Assembly: GCF_900104925.1 (NCBI RefSeq)
Contig: NZ_LT629735.1
Location: forward strand, 1,396,291 to 1,460,290
Length of the DNA stretch: 64,000 bases
Direction: 5' to 3'
From: Opitutus sp. GAS368
GTDB lineage: Bacteria > Verrucomicrobiota > Verrucomicrobiia > Opitutales > Opitutaceae
Every line of letters begins with the position of its first letter. Positions within the stretch are counted from its first letter, which is position 1. A program made the translations under genes and the position numbers. Under the pieces are notes generated by a model. It had not been told where the DNA came from, made no database searches, and saw nothing but the letters and a program-made list of their open reading frames with translations. This document shows positions 17,299 through 25,493 of the stretch, in pieces.

Positions 17299-18612
17299 AT
17301 GCCCCCCCTTCAGACCCATGATCCGGCACGCCTGAGCTGGATCGAATCGGCCAACACACCGATCGCAGACTTTCCCCTGCAAAACCTGCCTTACGGCGTA
17401 TTCGTCACCGCCGTGGACCAGACGGAACGCCTGGGCGTCGCCATCGGGGATCAGGTCCTCGATCTTCGCGCTGCCGCAAAGGCCGGCCTGCTGCCTGCCC
17501 AGACGGCCGCCGTCTGCCAGCAGCCGAATCTCAATCCGTTGATGGCGCTTGGCGCCCCCGCCTGGGCTGAGCTCCGCGCGGGGTTGAGCGAGCTGCTCGG
17601 CGCGAGCTCCTGCCCTGCCCCGCTCCGCGCCAAGGTCCGCGGCTGCCTTGTGCCGCAAACCGGCGCGACCATGCGCCTTCCGGCGCAAATCGGCGGTTAC
17701 ACCGATTTCTACGCCTCCATCCATCATGCCACCAATGTCGGTGCGCTGTTCCGCCCCGACCAGCCGCTTCTGCCCAACTACAAATGGGTGCCCATCGGCT
17801 ACCATGGCCGCAGCTCGTCCATCGTCGTCAGCGGCACCCCGGTGCGACGCCCGAGCGGCCAGGCCAAGTCTGCCGAATCCTCCGCCCCGATCTTCGGCCC
17901 GAGTCAGTCGCTCGATTACGAACTGGAGCTCGGCGCCTTCGTCGGCCCGGGCAACCGCTTGGGTGAAACGATCCCGCTCGAAGAGGCCGCCGGCCACCTC
18001 TTCGGGGTCGTGCTGTTGAACGACTGGTCGGCGCGCGACATCCAATCCTGGGAATATCAGCCCCTCGGCCCCTTTCTGGCGAAAAATTTCGCGACCACGA
18101 TCTCTCCATGGGTCGTGACCCTGGAGGCCCTCGCCCCGTTTCGCGTTCCGGCCTTCACCCGTCCGTCCGGCGACCCCGCCCCGCTGTCCTACCTTGCCGA
18201 CGCCGGTGATGCCGCGCACGGCGGGCTCGACCTCACTCTCGAGGCCTGGCTCACCACCGCCCGGATGCGCGCCGCCGGCCAACCGGCGCACCGCCTCAGC
18301 TCCGGCAATTTCCGGGAGATGTATTGGACCTTGGCGCAGCTGCTGGGTCACCATGCCAGCAATGGCTGCAACCTGCGGCCGGGCGACCTGCTCGGCAGTG
18401 GCACGGTCTCCGGCCCGACCCGGGACTCACTGGGCTGCCTGCTCGAACTCACGCGGCGCGGCGCCGAACCGCTTCGCCTGCCCGGCGGCGAGGAACGCGG
18501 CTTTCTCCAGGATGGTGACGAAGTCATTCTGCGCGGGTTTGCCGAGCGCGCCGGATTCCGGCGGATCGGCCTCGGCGAATGCCGCGGCGTGGTGCTGCCG
18601 GCGACGGCCTAG
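17299..18612 (+). CDS. fahA: fumarylacetoacetase
   Basis: Last step of tyrosine/homogentisate degradation: hydrolysis of 4-fumarylacetoacetate to fumarate and acetoacetate in the cytoplasm. The 437-residue length matches the family. Metal ligands and catalytic residues are in place: Asp136 in TDFYASIHHATNVG, general-base His143 in the same motif, Glu208 and Glu210 in DYELELGAF, and Asp242 in LLNDWSARDIQSWEYQPLGP. The N-terminal SH3-like domain (about 1-125) and C-terminal FAH fold are both present. No homogentisate dioxygenase or maleylacetoacetate isomerase lies nearby, so the rest of the pathway is elsewhere or missing. The stop overlaps the end of the convergent kinase gene by four bases, leaving no room for a terminator between them. 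Confidence 0.97.
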   Translation: MPPLQTHDPARLSWIESANTPIADFPLQNLPYGVFVTAVDQTERLGVAIGDQVLDLRAAAKAGLLPAQTAAVCQQPNLNPLMALGAPAWAELRAGLSELLGASSCPAPLRAKVRGCLVPQTGATMRLPAQIGGYTDFYASIHHATNVGALFRPDQPLLPNYKWVPIGYHGRSSSIVVSGTPVRRPSGQAKSAESSAPIFGPSQSLDYELELGAFVGPGNRLGETIPLEEAAGHLFGVVLLNDWSARDIQSWEYQPLGPFLAKNFATTISPWVVTLEALAPFRVPAFTRPSGDPAPLSYLADAGDAAHGGLDLTLEAWLTTARMRAAGQPAHRLSSGNFREMYWTLAQLLGHHASNGCNLRPGDLLGSGTVSGPTRDSLGCLLELTRRGAEPLRLPGGEERGFLQDGDEVILRGFAERAGFRRIGLGECRGVVLPATA

Positions 18613-20849
18613 TCCTCGAGCGGCCGCAGCAGCAGCCGGTAGCCCATCGCGTCCGTCGGCCGCGTCTCGGGCGTGACCTCGACGCGCGACGCCGCGCGGC
18701 AGTGCACGGCGCCGACCTTCCAGCTGCCGCCGCGCAGCACGGGCTCGCGTTTGCCGCGGATGCCGTAGGTCCATTCCGCGACGTTACCTTGCATGTCAAA
18801 GAGGCCCCACGCGTTGGCCTTGCGCTTGGCCACGGGGGAAGGGGCGTCCTGCGACCCGCCGCCGCGCGCGTAGACCGCGAGCGCGTTCAACGCGGGGTCG
18901 TCGCGCTCGTTGGTGAGGTTGCTGCCGTCGCTCAGCGCCCCGTCGGTGCCGGCGCGGCAGGCGTATTCCCACTCGACCTCGCCGGGCAGGTCGGCTTGGT
19001 AGGGCAGCTCGAGCCGGTGCAGCACCTCGTTGAGTTTCTCGATCGCGCCACCGGGGCCGGTGAGATCGCGCCAGGCCACCTGCTCCACCGGCCGCGTTTC
19101 GTCACCCAGCGCGCGGCTGGTGCTCGGGTTCTTCCCGGTAAGCACGCGGTGCTGGCGCTGGGTGGTCTCCGTCTCGGCGATATAAAAGCCCTTCGGTATC
19201 TCCGTCTTGGCGCGCGGCAGGTCGTTGCGCTGGCGGCCGCGCTCGTCCGCCGGCGAACCGAGGTAAAAACTGCCCGCGGGCACCCACTTGAATTTCAACG
19301 CCGTGCCGTCGGGCAGCTTCACCACCACCTCCGGTGCCGGCGGCAGGCGCTTCATCGCGAGCGCGAGCGTCTCGGTGCCGGGCAGGATGTCCATGCCCAA
19401 CTCGAGCGTCTCGTATTTCGGCGCGGTGGCCGTGAGCGTCACGTGGCCCGGTCGCAGTTCCACCAACGCGGCGCCGGTGGCGTCCGCCGCCACCGTCTGG
19501 TCGGCGATCTTCACCTGTGCCTGCGCCGGCAGCCCGGTGAACCGCACGGGATGCGGGGGCACAAGTTGCAGCGGGATGACCACCTCCAGCTCGCCGGCCG
19601 TGCCGCCGATCTCGCCCTCCCAATCCAGATAACCGGGTGTCGTTACGCGCACCATCTGCGGGCCCGGCGGCAAGTCCAGCAGCATCCGGCCGCTGGCCCC
19701 GACCGTGTGATTCCGATCTCGATAGGTTACAACCGCGCCGACCGGCAGGCCGGTCAGGGCGAACCGGCGCTGAATCGGCGCCGCCGGTTGCATCGGTTTG
19801 GTTTCCACCTTGGGCGGCACGGGGAAAGGCTCGGGTTTCATCGCGGGGGCCGGCGTCGCCCCGGCCGGGACGGGCCGTGGCCACTGCCACACTGCCACGC
19901 CGATGGCCGCAACGACCGCCAATCCGACCGGTGCGAGCCAGCTCCTGCCGCCGCTCCCTTGCGGGATCTGACGCAGCGCCGCCAGGGCCGCGGCCGCGGT
20001 CTGGTAGCGTTGCGCCGGGTCCACCGCCAGGCACACCTTGATGAACTTGTCCCACTTGGGGTCGAGGCCCGGGACGAGCCTGGACGGCGGCTCGGCAAAG
20101 CCGTGCGGTTTTTTCCCGGTCAGCAGGTAATAGGTCATGACGCCGACCGCCCAGATGTCGGAACGCGCATCCGACGGCTGCATGTTGCGCGCCTCGGGCG
20201 ACATGAAGTCGATCGTCCCGACCATGGCCCCGGTCGTCGTGACGCTGTCGCCGGCGAACGGCGACGCCGTGCCGCCGGCCCGCCGGTATTCCGCCTCGTC
20301 GCCCACCCGGGCGAGGCCGAAGTCCGAGATCTTGGCCTCGCCGGTTTTCTCCAACAACACGTTGGCCGGCTTCAGGTCGCGGTGCACCAGCCCCGCCTCG
20401 TGGGCGTGAGCGAGACCTTGCAGGATTTGGATGGTCAACCGCTGCACCTCGGCGGCCCGGGCGCCCCCGCCGGGTTTGCGATTTTTCTCGAACCACTCCT
20501 CCAGCGAACCGCCGTCCACATATTCGAGCACCAGGTAGAGCTTGCCCTCGCTCTCGCCGAAGTCGGTGACGTTGACGATGTGGTTGTGCTTGAGCCGGCC
20601 CACCATCACACCCTCCTTCTTGAACCGGGACACGAAGGACTGGTCCTGGGCCAGCAACGTCGGCAGGACTTTCAGGGCAAAGTCCTTCTTCAGGGCCGTG
20701 TGCTTCGCCAGGTAGACCACGCCCATGCCGCCCTTGCCGAGCACCCGCTCCACCTTGTATTGCCCGACCACGTCGCCGGGCTGGAACAGGTCCTTCGGCG
20801 CGCTGCTGCTGCGCGGGACAAATACCGTCTTTTCGGGCTGGCCGTCCAT
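18609..20849 (-). CDS. Ser/Thr protein kinase with PEGA repeats and SUMF1-like domain
   Basis: Hanks-type kinase (746 residues): glycine loop GKGGMG (38-43), catalytic Lys60, HRDLKPANV with Asp158, DFG (176-178), MSPEA (216-220). One membrane span (about 305-323) separates it from extracytoplasmic PEGA-type repeats (about 362-520; LTGLPVGAVVTYRDR, FTGLPAQAQVKIADQ). The C-terminal formylglycine-generating-enzyme-like domain (about 525-745) carries WVPAGSFYLGSPADERGR, GEVEWEYACRAGT, GNVAEWTYG and RGGSWKVGA. Such domains on kinases usually serve as ligand-binding C-type-lectin-like modules instead of sulfatase activators. Start chosen at 20849 (MDGQPEKTVFVP); an in-frame start at 20903 is possible. 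Divergent from the PEGA/TolB gene at 20952 with only 102 bases between, sharing a regulatory region with that signalling pair. Confidence 0.92.
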   Translation of the reverse strand: MDGQPEKTVFVPRSSSAPKDLFQPGDVVGQYKVERVLGKGGMGVVYLAKHTALKKDFALKVLPTLLAQDQSFVSRFKKEGVMVGRLKHNHIVNVTDFGESEGKLYLVLEYVDGGSLEEWFEKNRKPGGGARAAEVQRLTIQILQGLAHAHEAGLVHRDLKPANVLLEKTGEAKISDFGLARVGDEAEYRRAGGTASPFAGDSVTTTGAMVGTIDFMSPEARNMQPSDARSDIWAVGVMTYYLLTGKKPHGFAEPPSRLVPGLDPKWDKFIKVCLAVDPAQRYQTAAAALAALRQIPQGSGGRSWLAPVGLAVVAAIGVAVWQWPRPVPAGATPAPAMKPEPFPVPPKVETKPMQPAAPIQRRFALTGLPVGAVVTYRDRNHTVGASGRMLLDLPPGPQMVRVTTPGYLDWEGEIGGTAGELEVVIPLQLVPPHPVRFTGLPAQAQVKIADQTVAADATGAALVELRPGHVTLTATAPKYETLELGMDILPGTETLALAMKRLPPAPEVVVKLPDGTALKFKWVPAGSFYLGSPADERGRQRNDLPRAKTEIPKGFYIAETETTQRQHRVLTGKNPSTSRALGDETRPVEQVAWRDLTGPGGAIEKLNEVLHRLELPYQADLPGEVEWEYACRAGTDGALSDGSNLTNERDDPALNALAVYARGGGSQDAPSPVAKRKANAWGLFDMQGNVAEWTYGIRGKREPVLRGGSWKVGAVHCRAASRVEVTPETRPTDAMGYRLLLRPLED

Positions 20850-20951
20850 GTGGTGCACCCTGCAGTCAATCGGCCGCCCGGCCCGACGCCAGAACGAAAC
20901 CAAAATGCCGGGTTGACCGGCCTTCCCCTCCGGGGCTTAGCTACCCGCACC

Positions 20952-22751
20952 ATGACGCGCCTGCTTCGCCGCCTTGCCTCGTTTCTGGTGCTGGCCCTCG
21001 CCACGGCCATCGCCGATGCGGCCGTCACCCTCAAAATCAACGTCAGCCCCGCGGGCGCCACCGTCGTCGCCACCGAGACCGGCCAGCGGCTCCCCGCCCC
21101 CGCCGCCATCGAGCTCAAGCGCCGCGACAACAATTATACCTTCACCATTGAGAAGCCCGGCTTCCAGACCGAGACCGTCTCGTGGAACACCAGGGAGAAG
21201 GTCCGTGAGATTTTCGTCACCCTCTCGCCGCTCACCGCCGAGAAGGAAATCTCCATCAAGTCCGGTCCCGACGGCGCCAGCGTCGCCATCGACGGCAAGC
21301 CGGCCGGCACGACGCCCCTGGTCAAGACCGCCACCTTTACGCGCGACACCAAGACGGCCCCGTGGAAGCCGCTCGCGATCACCGTCACCAAGCCCGACTA
21401 CCAGAGCGAATCCTTCAGCCTCGGCTACGACAATCCCTCCGCCGCACTGATGCTCGGCCAGCTGCGCAAGGAGCGCGTCTTCAGCGTCGAGGTCAAGGCC
21501 CCCGACGGTTCCGCCATTGCGGCCGGCCTCACGCTCGAGGGCAAGGAACTCGGCGCCGCGCCGCAGAAGGTCTCCGTGGTTTTCAGTCGCGCCGACAAGA
21601 CCAGGCCCTGGCCGACCTTCGCCCTGACCGCCGAGATCCCGACCATCTACCAGCCGGCGGCCGTCACGCTGACCCACGACTACAAGGACATCTTCGCCCT
21701 CACCCTCAAGCCCGTCACCGAACTCTCCGTCGGCCTCTACGTGCCCACGGTCGAGATGACCGCCACCGGCGCGCGCATGGTCGTCAACCAGGCCGTCCGC
21801 CTCGCCACGCTCGACACCGGCGAGCGCGCCACCGAGATCGCCGGCCTCTCCCGCCTCACCCGCTTCGTCCGCCGCGACCAGAACCCCAAGGCCCCGCTGC
21901 AGGGCCTCAACTCCTACGCCATCACGCCCGACGGCGAGTCGGCCATCCTCTCCGTCACCTCGCAGGACGACGCCGGCAAGTTCTACTCGGCCCTCTTCCT
22001 CAAGCGCATCGAGGACGACGGCGGCGGCACCGCCCGGCTCATCGACAACAACAAGCGCTACTTCGACTGCTTCCCCATCATCGCCCCCGACGGCAGCGGC
22101 ATCCTCGTGTTCCAGTCCAACCGTGGCGACCTCAGCAAGCCCGACGTCTTCCGCATCAACTTCGCCGACAACCGCGTGGCCGGCGGCGTCTCCCGCATCA
22201 CCAACGACCAGCGCTTCAACTACGGCCCGACCTACACCGACAGCAACCGCGAGGTCGTCTACCTCTCCCTCGAGCCCAACTATCCGCTCGCCAAGCCCCA
22301 GCTCAGCAACGTCAAGCTGGACGGTGCCCTGCCCACCCAGTTCCAGATCAACGCCGAGGAGGTCAGCCATCGCGAACACTCCAAGGTCTACTTCACCCGC
22401 GTCGACGAGTCCACCGGCAAGCGCCAGATCTACTCCGTCGAGCCCGACGGCCGCCTCGAGACCAACCTCATTTCCGACGACTCCTTCCTCGCCGCGAACT
22501 GCTTCAACCCCGTCGCCAGCTTCGCCAGTCCCGTCCGCATCCTTTTCGTCTCCGACCGCGACAAGGACGACCAGGGCCGGGCCAACAACAACATCTACGT
22601 GATGAACGCCGACGGCTCGCAGGTGCAGCAGCTCACCGCCAACGGTTCCGACGACATCCTGCCCGCCTGGTCGCCCACCGACCCGGCCGTCGTCTATTTC
22701 CTCTCCAACCGCGGTGGCGCCTACAACCTCTGGCGGCTGCGGTTGAAGTAA
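20952..22751 (+). CDS. exported PEGA and TolB-like beta-propeller protein
   Basis: Protein of 599 residues with a signal peptide (1-23, LVLALATAIADA). Two PEGA-type units follow (about 25-180: NVSPAGATVVATETGQ and IKSGPDGASVAIDGKPAGTT). The C-terminal half (about 290-599) has WD40-like/TolB propeller repeats (YAITPDGESAILSVTSQ, IIAPDGSGILVFQSNRGD, IYVMNADGSQVQQLT, PAWSPTDPAVVYFLSNRGG). It probably acts in the periplasm by binding protein or cell-wall ligands. It is divergent from the PEGA-containing kinase and 14 bases upstream of the FHA gene, so it is likely co-expressed with both. An upstream open frame in phase reaches further left but runs antisense through the kinase gene; the ATG at 20952 with its signal peptide is clearly the start. 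Confidence 0.86.
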   Translation: MTRLLRRLASFLVLALATAIADAAVTLKINVSPAGATVVATETGQRLPAPAAIELKRRDNNYTFTIEKPGFQTETVSWNTREKVREIFVTLSPLTAEKEISIKSGPDGASVAIDGKPAGTTPLVKTATFTRDTKTAPWKPLAITVTKPDYQSESFSLGYDNPSAALMLGQLRKERVFSVEVKAPDGSAIAAGLTLEGKELGAAPQKVSVVFSRADKTRPWPTFALTAEIPTIYQPAAVTLTHDYKDIFALTLKPVTELSVGLYVPTVEMTATGARMVVNQAVRLATLDTGERATEIAGLSRLTRFVRRDQNPKAPLQGLNSYAITPDGESAILSVTSQDDAGKFYSALFLKRIEDDGGGTARLIDNNKRYFDCFPIIAPDGSGILVFQSNRGDLSKPDVFRINFADNRVAGGVSRITNDQRFNYGPTYTDSNREVVYLSLEPNYPLAKPQLSNVKLDGALPTQFQINAEEVSHREHSKVYFTRVDESTGKRQIYSVEPDGRLETNLISDDSFLAANCFNPVASFASPVRILFVSDRDKDDQGRANNNIYVMNADGSQVQQLTANGSDDILPAWSPTDPAVVYFLSNRGGAYNLWRLRLK

Positions 22752-22765
22752 CCGCCCGCGGCCGC

Positions 22766-23620
22766 ATGGACGCCCCCCTTCCCCAAGCCTGGCTTGAGTT
22801 CGCCGACGGCCGGATGCACTGGCTCGACAAGAACGCCTGCACCATCGGCCGCATCGCCTCGAACACGCTCGCGCTGGACCAGCCCGGCCTGTCGCGCAGC
22901 CATGCCATGATCCAGCCCACGCCCGGCGGCGGCTGGTTGCTGACCGATCTCCGCAGCACCAACGGCACCTACCACAACGGCCTCCGCCTCGAGCAGGGCG
23001 TCGCGCTCCACGACGGCGACAAGATCGAGTTGGGCGACACCACCCTGACCTTCCGCTGCCGGCAGACCGCCGACCATACCACCGAGGCCGGTGCCACCTC
23101 GGTGCAGATCCACTCCGGCGATTGCTGGCTGCTCATGCTCGACCTGATCGGTCACACGGCGCACACGCACGCCGTCGGCGCCGAGCAGGCCTCGGCCGAT
23201 TTCAAGCGCTGGCTCGAGTTCGTCCGCCCCGGCCTCGTCCGCTCCGGCGGCACCATCAACGCCTACCTCGGCGACGCGCTCTTCGCTTACTGGCGCCAGG
23301 ACCGGCACCCCGCCGAGAAGGTCGCCGCCGCCGTGCAGGAGCTCGTCGCGCTGCAGACGACCAGCCACCGGCCTTTCCGCATCATCCTGCACCACGGCCG
23401 TATCCGGATCAGCGGCGGCCTGCAGGGCGAATCGCTTGCCGGCACCGACGTCATCTTCCTTTTCCGGATGGAGAAATCCACCAAGCCGCTCGGCGCCACC
23501 TGCGTGCTGAGCGAGACGGCCGCCAAGACCCTGGCCCTCACCGCCACCGCGCGGCCGCTGGGCGCGCATCCCGTCCCGAGCTTCCCGGGCGACCACGCCT
23601 TCTACGCGCTGGGCGGATGA
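22766..23620 (+). CDS. FHA domain protein with degenerate class III cyclase domain
   Basis: Cytoplasmic signalling protein of 284 residues. The FHA domain (about 15-95) is canonical: CTIGRIASNTLALDQ, SRSHAMI, STNGTYHNG, the residues that read phosphothreonine. The second half (about 112-280) has the class III adenylate/guanylate cyclase layout, with both metal-binding aspartates (LMLDLIGHT and YLGDALFAYW). However, the purine-selecting lysine position is alanine (GGTINAYLGD), and the usual VN-AARL motif reads VIFLFRMEK, so the conserved Asn is missing while the Arg is kept. It may be catalytically inactive or atypical. It follows the PEGA/TolB gene by 14 bases, so the divergent Ser/Thr kinase is a natural source of its phosphothreonine ligand. 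Confidence 0.86.
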   Translation: MDAPLPQAWLEFADGRMHWLDKNACTIGRIASNTLALDQPGLSRSHAMIQPTPGGGWLLTDLRSTNGTYHNGLRLEQGVALHDGDKIELGDTTLTFRCRQTADHTTEAGATSVQIHSGDCWLLMLDLIGHTAHTHAVGAEQASADFKRWLEFVRPGLVRSGGTINAYLGDALFAYWRQDRHPAEKVAAAVQELVALQTTSHRPFRIILHHGRIRISGGLQGESLAGTDVIFLFRMEKSTKPLGATCVLSETAAKTLALTATARPLGAHPVPSFPGDHAFYALGG

Positions 23621-23665
23621 CCATCCGACAGCCGCAGTCTGTGACTGCCGCGTCGCTCCCCGGGC

Positions 23666-23727
23666 CTAAGTATACTATTGGTTGACATCAACCGGAAGGC
23701 GCTGATGTCAACCAATAGTATACTTAG
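23666..23727. repeat. perfect 25-bp AT-rich inverted repeat between convergent genes
   Basis: The left arm (23666-23690, starting CTAAGTATACTATTGG) and right arm (23703-23727, ending CCAATAGTATACTTAG) are perfect reverse complements around a 12-base spacer. Each arm also contains a small internal palindrome (GGTTGA-CA-TCAACC spans the arm/spacer border). GC content of the arms is well below the surroundings. It sits between the FHA gene stop (23620) and the purK stop (23767). It could act as a two-way terminator or be a small palindromic mobile element; there is no T run. Confidence 0.85.
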
Positions 23728-23766
23728 CGCCTCGGCCGGAGCCCGCGGGAGGTTTTGGGGACCGGC

Positions 23767-24900
23767 TCAGCCGGCCAGCCGTGCCTTGTATTTCTCGGCG
23801 AACTCCAGCGCCATGTCGGCGTCGCGCGCCGTCACGGTGAAATGGCCCATCTTCCGCCCGGGGCGCGCCCCGGCCTTGCCGTAGAGGTGCAGCCGCACGT
23901 TGGGCTGCGCGAGCAGCGCGTCCCATTTCGGTTCGCCGTTTTTCCAGGCATCGCCGAGGATATTCACCATCACGACGGGCGACAGCAGGGTGACCGCGCC
24001 GAGCGGCAGCCCGCAGATGGCGCGCACCTGCTGCTCGAACTGCGAGGTCATGCACGCGTCGAGCGTCCAGTGCCCGCTGTTGTGGGTGCGCGGCGCGAGC
24101 TCGTTGACCAGCACCTCGCCGGTCTTCGTGACGAACAGCTCCACGCCCATCACGCCGACGAGGTTGATCTTCTCGGCGATGAGCCGCGCCAGCTTCTCGG
24201 CGGCGGCGATCACGGCCGGCGCCACGCGCGCCGGCACGATGGAGAAATCCAGGATGTGGTTCGTGTGGATGTTCTCCGCGATCGGAAACACGCGCACCGC
24301 GGCACCCGGCGAGCGTGCGACGACGGCCGAAACCTCGCAGGCAAAGTCGATGAACTGCTCGATCACCACCGGCTGGCCGGCGAACTTCTTCACCGCCGCC
24401 GGGATGTCGGCGTCCGTCATCACCTTGAACTGGCCCTTGCCGTCGTAACCGAAGTCCGCGGTCTTCACCACGCACGGCACGCCGACTTCGCGGATGCCGG
24501 CCGCGATGTCCGTGCCCTCGGCGAACTTCGCGTGCGGGAACCCGTTGTCCCGCAGCCAGCGCTTTTCGCGCGAGCGATTCTGCGTTGTCTCCAGCACGCT
24601 CCAGTGCGGCCGCAGCAACGTCACTGCCTCGATCGCCTTCAGCGGCGGCGCCGGCACGTTCTCAAATTCGTAGGTCACGACATCGCACTCCTTGGCAAAG
24701 GCCGTCAGCGCCGCGGTGTCCTCGTAGGGGGCGTTGACTTCCTGGTGTGCCACGGCACCCGCTGGACAGTTGGCCTGGGGCTCGTAGACATGCACGCGGT
24801 AACCGAGCCGCGTCGCGGCCTGCGCGAGCATGCGGCCGAGCTGGCCGCCGCCGAGCACGCCGATGGTTTTCCCGGGAAGAATCGCCTCGCCCGCGCTCAC
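23767..24900 (-). CDS. purK: N5-carboxyaminoimidazole ribonucleotide synthase
   Basis: ATP-grasp enzyme of purine synthesis: AIR plus ATP and bicarbonate gives N5-CAIR. Visible: nucleotide-binding start [18 protein letters not shown], central ATP-grasp motifs ([33 protein letters not shown]), and the C-terminal signature [17 protein letters not shown] followed by [16 protein letters not shown]. The product of 377 residues is of normal length. Start: a GTG at 24900 overlaps the purE stop (GTGA), the classic coupled arrangement; an in-frame start further upstream would overlap purE heavily and adds no domain. It forms a purE-purK operon on the minus strand. The gene ends 39 bases before the palindrome at 23666-23727. 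Confidence 0.96.
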   Translation of the reverse strand: MSAGEAILPGKTIGVLGGGQLGRMLAQAATRLGYRVHVYEPQANCPAGAVAHQEVNAPYEDTAALTAFAKECDVVTYEFENVPAPPLKAIEAVTLLRPHWSVLETTQNRSREKRWLRDNGFPHAKFAEGTDIAAGIREVGVPCVVKTADFGYDGKGQFKVMTDADIPAAVKKFAGQPVVIEQFIDFACEVSAVVARSPGAAVRVFPIAENIHTNHILDFSIVPARVAPAVIAAAEKLARLIAEKINLVGVMGVELFVTKTGEVLVNELAPRTHNSGHWTLDACMTSQFEQQVRAICGLPLGAVTLLSPVVMVNILGDAWKNGEPKWDALLAQPNVRLHLYGKAGARPGRKMGHFTVTARDADMALEFAEKYKARLAG

Positions 24901-25385
24901 GGCAGCTTCGCCTTCAGGACCTTTTTCGTCTGCGTGGCGCGGAATTTCTCCCACGCCCGCTTCGTCTTCGCGTCGCTCTGGGCCAGCAGCGAGGCGGCGA
25001 AGAGCGCGGCATTGATCGCCCCGGCCTTGCCGATGGCAAAGGTGGCCACCGGCACGCCGCCGGGCATCTGCGCGATGGAAAGGAGCGAATCGAGGCCGTG
25101 CAGCGCCTTGGACTCAACCGGCACCCCGAGCACCGGCAGCGTGGTGAGCGAGGCCGTCATGCCCGGCAGGTGGGCGGCGCCGCCGGCGCCGGCGATGATG
25201 AGCTTCAGGCCGCGTTTTTCGGCCGTCTCGGCATAGCTCACCATCAGCTTCGGCGTGCGGTGGGCGCTGACGATGCGCTTCTCGAACGGCACGCCGAGGG
25301 CCGCGAGGGTCGCGGCGGCATGCGACATTGTCTCCCAGTCCGAGGAGCTGCCCATGATGATTCCGACGAGTGGTGATGAAGCCAT
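24897..25385 (-). CDS. purE: N5-carboxyaminoimidazole ribonucleotide mutase
   Basis: Class I PurE (162 residues), which converts N5-CAIR to CAIR in de novo purine synthesis. The family motifs are intact: [13 protein letters not shown] at the N terminus, catalytic histidine in [18 protein letters not shown], and [18 protein letters not shown] near the C terminus. The presence of PurK directly downstream agrees with the two-step bacterial route instead of the AIR carboxylase type. First gene of the operon; its stop is overlapped by the purK GTG. The leader upstream of the ATG contains an imperfect inverted repeat (25392-25480). No purine riboswitch is recognisable. Confidence 0.97.
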   Translation of the reverse strand: MASSPLVGIIMGSSSDWETMSHAAATLAALGVPFEKRIVSAHRTPKLMVSYAETAEKRGLKLIIAGAGGAAHLPGMTASLTTLPVLGVPVESKALHGLDSLLSIAQMPGGVPVATFAIGKAGAINAALFAASLLAQSDAKTKRAWEKFRATQTKKVLKAKLP

Positions 25386-25391
25386 AAGCTT

Positions 25392-25480
25392 TAAGCACCA
25401 AGCTGTGAGCTAGGAGTGCCCAAGTCCAGCAAAGGAAAAGGCGAGGGCGAAACCCTGTCCTGCTTACAGCTTACTGCTTA
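25392..25480. repeat. imperfect inverted repeat in the purE leader
   Basis: TAAGCACCAAGCTGTGAGC (25392-25410) and GCTTACAGCTTACTGCTTA (25462-25480) are reverse complements at 16 of 19 positions. The left arm lies 6 bases upstream of the purE ATG; the right arm ends just before the stop of the RDD gene. It may be a dispersed AGCTTA-type repeat or a leader stem; no known riboswitch fold fits. Confidence 0.5.
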
Positions 25481-25493
25481 TCGCCGATCGCTT

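Noticed and set aside
18579-20951. In-frame extension upstream of the PEGA/TolB gene
   Set aside because: Runs antisense through the kinase; the signal peptide starts at 20952.
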